Of a stretch of DNA of 64,000 nucleotides, positions 59,920-64,000 are shown one piece after another. Origin of the DNA: Phyto melanocephala (lineage: Eukaryota > Arthropoda > Insecta > Diptera > Rhinophoridae); contig OW799234.1 in the NCBI GenBank assembly GCA_941918925.1, positions 105,769,884 through 105,833,883 on the forward strand, written 5' to 3'. The stretch's first letter is position 1. Each line of letters begins with the position of its first letter. A program made the translations under genes and the position numbers. Under the pieces are notes generated by a model. That model made no database searches. It was not told the origin of the DNA and saw only the letters and a list, made by a program, of their open reading frames with translations.

Positions 59920-60410
59920 AAAAAGTACGTTTTCTGTGGCCCAAATCAGTTTTAGTCTCATCTCGGATCAATAGTCACTTATTTAAAAAATCGATGTTTA
60001 AAAACGTCGAAAACGCAAGAAGTAGCATAAAAAAGCGAAAAAGTGCCTTTTGTGTCGCCCGTAACACTTTCAAGCAAAGCTTGGTTCATAATCCCTAATT
60101 TAAAAAATTTAACTTCATAAACTTAAAAAATACCTTAAATGCCTTTTAGGTCGCACTTATCACTTTCAGTCTTCCTTGGGATCAAAAGTCATTAATTTAA
60201 AAAATCTATGTTTACAAAAATTCGAAAAGGTGTCCCCTATTTTATTTTTAATCTCAACTTGGATCACTAGTCCCTTATTTCTAAATTCTAGTTTCATAAA
60301 CTAAGAAATAAGAAAATGTAACAAAAAATGGAAAAAAGTACCTTTCGATCACCCATATCATTATGAGTTTCATTTTGGATTTAAGACACTAATTTAAAAA
60401 AATGTATGGA
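59920..60410. repeat. Degenerate tandem array, unit about 90-120 bp, five units
   Basis: Lines of the type gaaaaagt(a/g)c.ttt..gtcgccc .. tcac.ttt.agtct .. ttggatca..agtc.cttatttaaaaaat recur near 59925, 60045, 60138, 60228 and 60337. They are strongly diverged, so the array is old. No coding sense. Confidence 0.65.
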
Positions 60411-60469
60411 GTTTTCCCCCAGAGTAGAAAGAATCAATATTATTAAGCTTCAAAAAAAAGGTGAAAAAA

Positions 60470-61085
60470 TTAAATGTAACAAATAACGTCGAATTTAAGA
60501 TATTTAATAAGGACGTTTTGGACAGAATAGCTGAAACACTCAACTCAAATTATGTCCGGGTATATCGTGCATTTGATTGAATGAGTAGTAAAATTAAACT
60601 CAAACATGTACCTCACCTTCGTAGATTACGAAAAGGCTGATGCTTCAAAACGATAATATACATTGATGGCATTCGATGCAAGGGGGATCCCTCAAAAAAA
60701 TAATATTTTACAAAGCAGCTATGAACAGTCAACGTGCAAGGTGCTACATGATGACGCTCTTAGCGATTCTTTAGCATCTCTCACAAACGAATTAATGAAA
60801 GTAGGTCTAATAGCAAACATACCTAAAAATAAGGCAAGGAGAGTAAATGTATTTTGATCGTCTAATTTCTCAGGGATGATATTACGAGTTTTTAATACCT
60901 TGGTGGTATTATAACCACAGATGACAGAACGAAACTCGACCTAGAGAACTGGGTGAAGAAAGCAAAGAGCAGTTTTGCTATGCTACTCAAGGTATAGATA
61001 TCAGGCAATACACTATTCGGCTGCAAAACATGATTCCTTACCGAGACACTTATTCTGAAGTGGCAGGCATGGTCCCGGTAAACTC
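60470..61085 (+). pseudogene. Non-LTR (RTE-like) reverse-transcriptase remnant
   Basis: Phrases of a reverse transcriptase in shifting frames: YLTFVDYEKADAS (about 60608-60650; the F-x-DYEKAFDS motif with a lesion), MAFDARGIPQKNNILQSSYE, SLTNELMKVGLIANIPKNKA (about 60775-60835), then TDDRTKLDLENWVKKAKSSF and AMLLKV. The last resembles the ..DV..RI.KAR.AF..L..VW region of RTE-type elements that precedes K-x-VLLYGCETW; that part is garbled here (near 61010-61060). Dead: many stops, no ends found. 61085-61370 may belong to it but is unreadable. Confidence 0.68.
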
Positions 61086-62486
61086 GGGTTTAAACAAGAA
61101 CGCTCTACGAGCTATATACCTGAAGTCATGGTTTTGTTGAGAAAGCATTTTGTTAAGCACTTAATTAGATCGTGTGATATCACACCTTTAGACAATATGT
61201 TAAAACTGAGTTATTTAGGAATAAACCAACTACAATTGACGCTTTGGAAGCCAACATTACTCGTGTTACTTATTCGCGAGATGTCAGTCTAAAATTTTAC
61301 CTTCCGAATGAAACACCTAAGACACAGTCGTGCCAATATTTACGTGATATGATTTTTAAATTGTTTTTTTAGCCGATAAGACAACAATTTGTTTTTTCTT
61401 TTTAGAGAAAATTTTTAAAATTCTTCTTTTTCTAAGAATTGTTCAAAAATTCTTTTTATAAGAAATTTCTAATAAATATTCCTTTTATTAAAAATTTCTA
61501 TAAATTACCTTTTGCATAAAGTTTTTTTTACTTTATAACAAATATTAGTTACAGTTTTTCTATTTTCTTTGATTTATCGTTTAAATCATTAATTATAAAA
61601 ATTGTTCTATGAATTCTCTATTTTGAAAAAAAAATATATCATTAAATTTAAAATTTACTTTGCATTTAAATTATTTTCTAACGAATCCTTTAAATTTATT
61701 TTATCTTATTTATTATTTTTATTTTAATTATGCAATTTAGTCTTTTATTTCACACTTTATGGTATACACTTATGCATGGAATTTTTAATATAGAACACAC
61801 ACATTCTTCGAAGCAAAAACTTCTTTTTTTTTTCATGTAAAACTCGTAAAATATTTTATCATCCTCACAAAATGTATGCAATTTTGTTGTAAAGCAAATG
61901 CTTGTACCGAAAAATTGCCACGATACTTTCTACAAGATATACGCCAGCAATTTAATAGCGTTGCAATGCCATGGTATGCTTAATAATGTTGACTTTAGCT
62001 TAACACTTAAATAGAATAGATTTTATATGGAGGATTTTAGTTTACTTAAAACCATATTGCGAAACCGAATACATCTATTTAATAGGGCGTATATACAAAT
62101 TACTGAGTTTGTTGTAAAATCTTCATTAAGAAAATTTAGAGCTCGATTGTTTTTCAAATTCTAAATTGATTAAAAACTTTTAAAATTCAATACAAAAATT
62201 CTAGAAACGTTAAAAAACGGACTTAAGTATTCGGTTTCTAATTTTTATTTTACATTCCTATTAACAGCTGTTATCCAAGTGTCCAAAATAAATATTTGCT
62301 AGTATAAAATATACAATAGCGGTATTCACAATCTTGTGTATTAGCCATTGCAAATGTGCACCATTGCAAATATGTTTTATTTGTGTATACTTTGTTAGTG
62401 TAAATTAAAAATATACTCTACTATTTTGCAAATCCACTGATGCAAGACCATTTGCACAAGATTGTGAATTACGCTAATATGTTTCA

Positions 62487-63974
62487 CATAACCTTCACTT
62501 TTGGTGCCAAGGGTTTTTTCCGTTTGCAATTTCCACAATATTAATTTGGGACTCCATACAGTAAATATTTTCTGAAAGATTATGAATAGGGGAGTCGATT
62601 AAGCAAAGTCCGTTTGTCCCTGTGTTAGTTGAAATCATCTTTTAGAAGCCATTACATTTTGCACATATCTGTATTTGATTTCAATCTTTTGGAATTATTC
62701 AAGAATGATTCGTTATTGTAACCCAGCATAATCGCCACTTAACTTTCAGAAATATAAGCAAATAAACACGACTTCCTCGGTTTTTTCCAATATTTTAGCC
62801 ATAAAAATTAAACGTTTCAGCACTAGGATAATTTATAGACGCATATGTTCCTTTTTAAAGATATGAAATACCTCTGGAGTCATTCGTGAAAAACTGTGGA
62901 CAAACCCGTCACTATTCAGCCAAGTTATAGGAAAAATTAATTAGGAAAAATATTTATATATTTTTTATTACTAAAGCTTCTAATAAATTTTTGGACACGC
63001 TAAGACATCAAAAAGTAAGCCGTAGTTTTGAAAATTATTTCTGAGAAAAATTAAGAGATCGCTTTGAAACTAACTGAGATATAAGCACCATAATACAACT
63101 GTATTCGGTGTATTTTTTTAGCTTCAAGACAACCTACAGGGCCAATATTGGTATCAAATGACAGGGCTTGTCTAGACATTTAAGAATGAAACCCATTATC
63201 ATGCATATGACTACAGTGATTGGCTCGGCAATTTTTTGAAATTCGAAATTCTTCGAAAAGAAGTACGAGAAGTATTCAGAACGCTAACGAGTTGATGTTG
63301 ATTGATGTTATTGGACATACACGGGTTGCTATGTCCAATAACGATTCATGAACTTGGCTCACTAATTGACGGACAAACTGAAATGAAGGCCCATCTTTTC
63401 TCGACAATTTTTGGAAGTAAGTTTTTAATATTTTCGAAATTTGTCGCATTTTGCAAATGTCAAACATAAGCCTGAAAACAAAAATAAAACTTAATGTTAT
63501 TCTACCTTTCAAAGTCAAAGTAATCGGTAGTTCATATTTAAAATTTTAAATGGTCCATCCTATAGATAAAACCCAAGATGGCGCCTTAATTTATATTGAG
63601 GATATATGGATAAAATATAGCACTAACGACTTTGTTCCCTTTAACCTTAACAATATTTGTATCAAATGAAATGGCTTGACCAATAGAATACAGTAAACTA
63701 TGCAAAAGTGTGAAATACAAAAATTCAAGATGGCGTCCGAAACAAAATGTTTTTTTATTTCAACCCCATCAAAAGGAAGGGCATGATTAGTAGACTACAG
63801 TTTACTATGTAACAATACAAAATCCAAGATGTCATCGGAAATAATAATGCAAAATTACATATAACATTTAATGTAAATTCTAGGCTGCTATACAATGTAA
63901 TACTTATTTCATGTACATGACGGTGAAGGGTTTTATAAGATGCGGTACGGCCTATTAAAGCACTGTTACTTGTT
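62487..63974 (+). repeat. Family A dispersed repeat, longest simple copy
   Basis: Degraded start (accttcacttttggtgcca), the typical gaataggggagtcgattaag and ttgaaatcatcttttagaag, body lines aagatggcg and caataga-ata-cagtaaacta, and the end acggtgaagggttttataag with gcggtacggcctattaaagc and actgttacttgtt. About 1.5 kb, with more divergence than the others. Confidence 0.75.
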
Positions 63975-64000
63975 TTTCTTTTCGTATGTATCGACGGTAT

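Larger units (their letters stand above)
56361..64000 (+). other. NnaD intron, continues past the window
   Basis: From the donor at 56361 to the window end I find no exon that continues the carboxypeptidase. The region holds a family B repeat (58015-58290), a mariner remnant (58756-59375), a degenerate tandem array (59920-60410), a non-LTR reverse-transcriptase remnant (60470-61085) and a family A repeat (62487-63974). The stretches 56400-58000, 59380-59700 and 61100-62480 show only AT-rich sequence. Confidence 0.65.

Overview
This window looks like nuclear DNA from a higher fly. My inference is a muscoid or calyptrate fly such as a blowfly. It is strongly AT-rich, with long poly-A/poly-T runs, GT-AG introns, insect-type dispersed repeats and one conserved single-copy gene. 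Nothing in it suggests a bacterium, plasmid or virus, and I see no CRISPR array, operon or ribosomal/tRNA locus.

The only gene I can support is on the + strand in the right third: five internal coding exons (45384-45536, 48057-49210, 49629-49775, 49988-50114, 56223-56360). They splice in frame into 573 codons of a cytosolic carboxypeptidase of the Nna1/CCP (AGBL2/3-like) family, the fly NnaD type. Both the start codon and the zinc-binding catalytic domain lie outside the window, so only the middle of the gene is seen. Everything left of 45 kb is then an upstream intron or intergenic DNA, and everything right of 56.4 kb is the next intron.

The rest is a graveyard of mobile elements. I could delimit: two non-autonomous hAT elements with perfect 8-bp target duplications (14151-15067 and 26335-27179) and a third hAT-like one at 35625-37026; four mariner remnants (10926-11360, 27500-27960, 32953-33561, 58756-59375); a decayed Tc1-like transposase with a DD37E-like layout (54560-55520); a probable piggyBac tail (23330-23690); four 5'-truncated non-LTR retrotransposon ends (2856-3752, 15273-15496, 21998-22320, 60470-61085); two copies of a tRNA-derived SINE with target duplications; about a dozen hairpin MITEs; an EGF-repeat pseudogene (25443-25990); and two large repeat families. 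Family A (TATACCCTTCAC ... TCTTACTTGTT, nine copies) has a short terminal hairpin, and one member carries a 288-bp tandem array. Family B (CTAG..CCCGGC head, TATATATAGAT tail, eight copies) keeps its ends but changes its body from copy to copy.

Nested insertions give a relative order: a LINE end inside a CCCAGC-ended element, a MITE inside a mariner, a mariner inside a family A element, and a family B copy inside a CCGG-rich repeat. I found no clear new biological system. The best leads are a GC-richer, coding-like island inside the third hAT-like element (36390-36640), the 288-bp array, and the end-conserved, body-variable family B.
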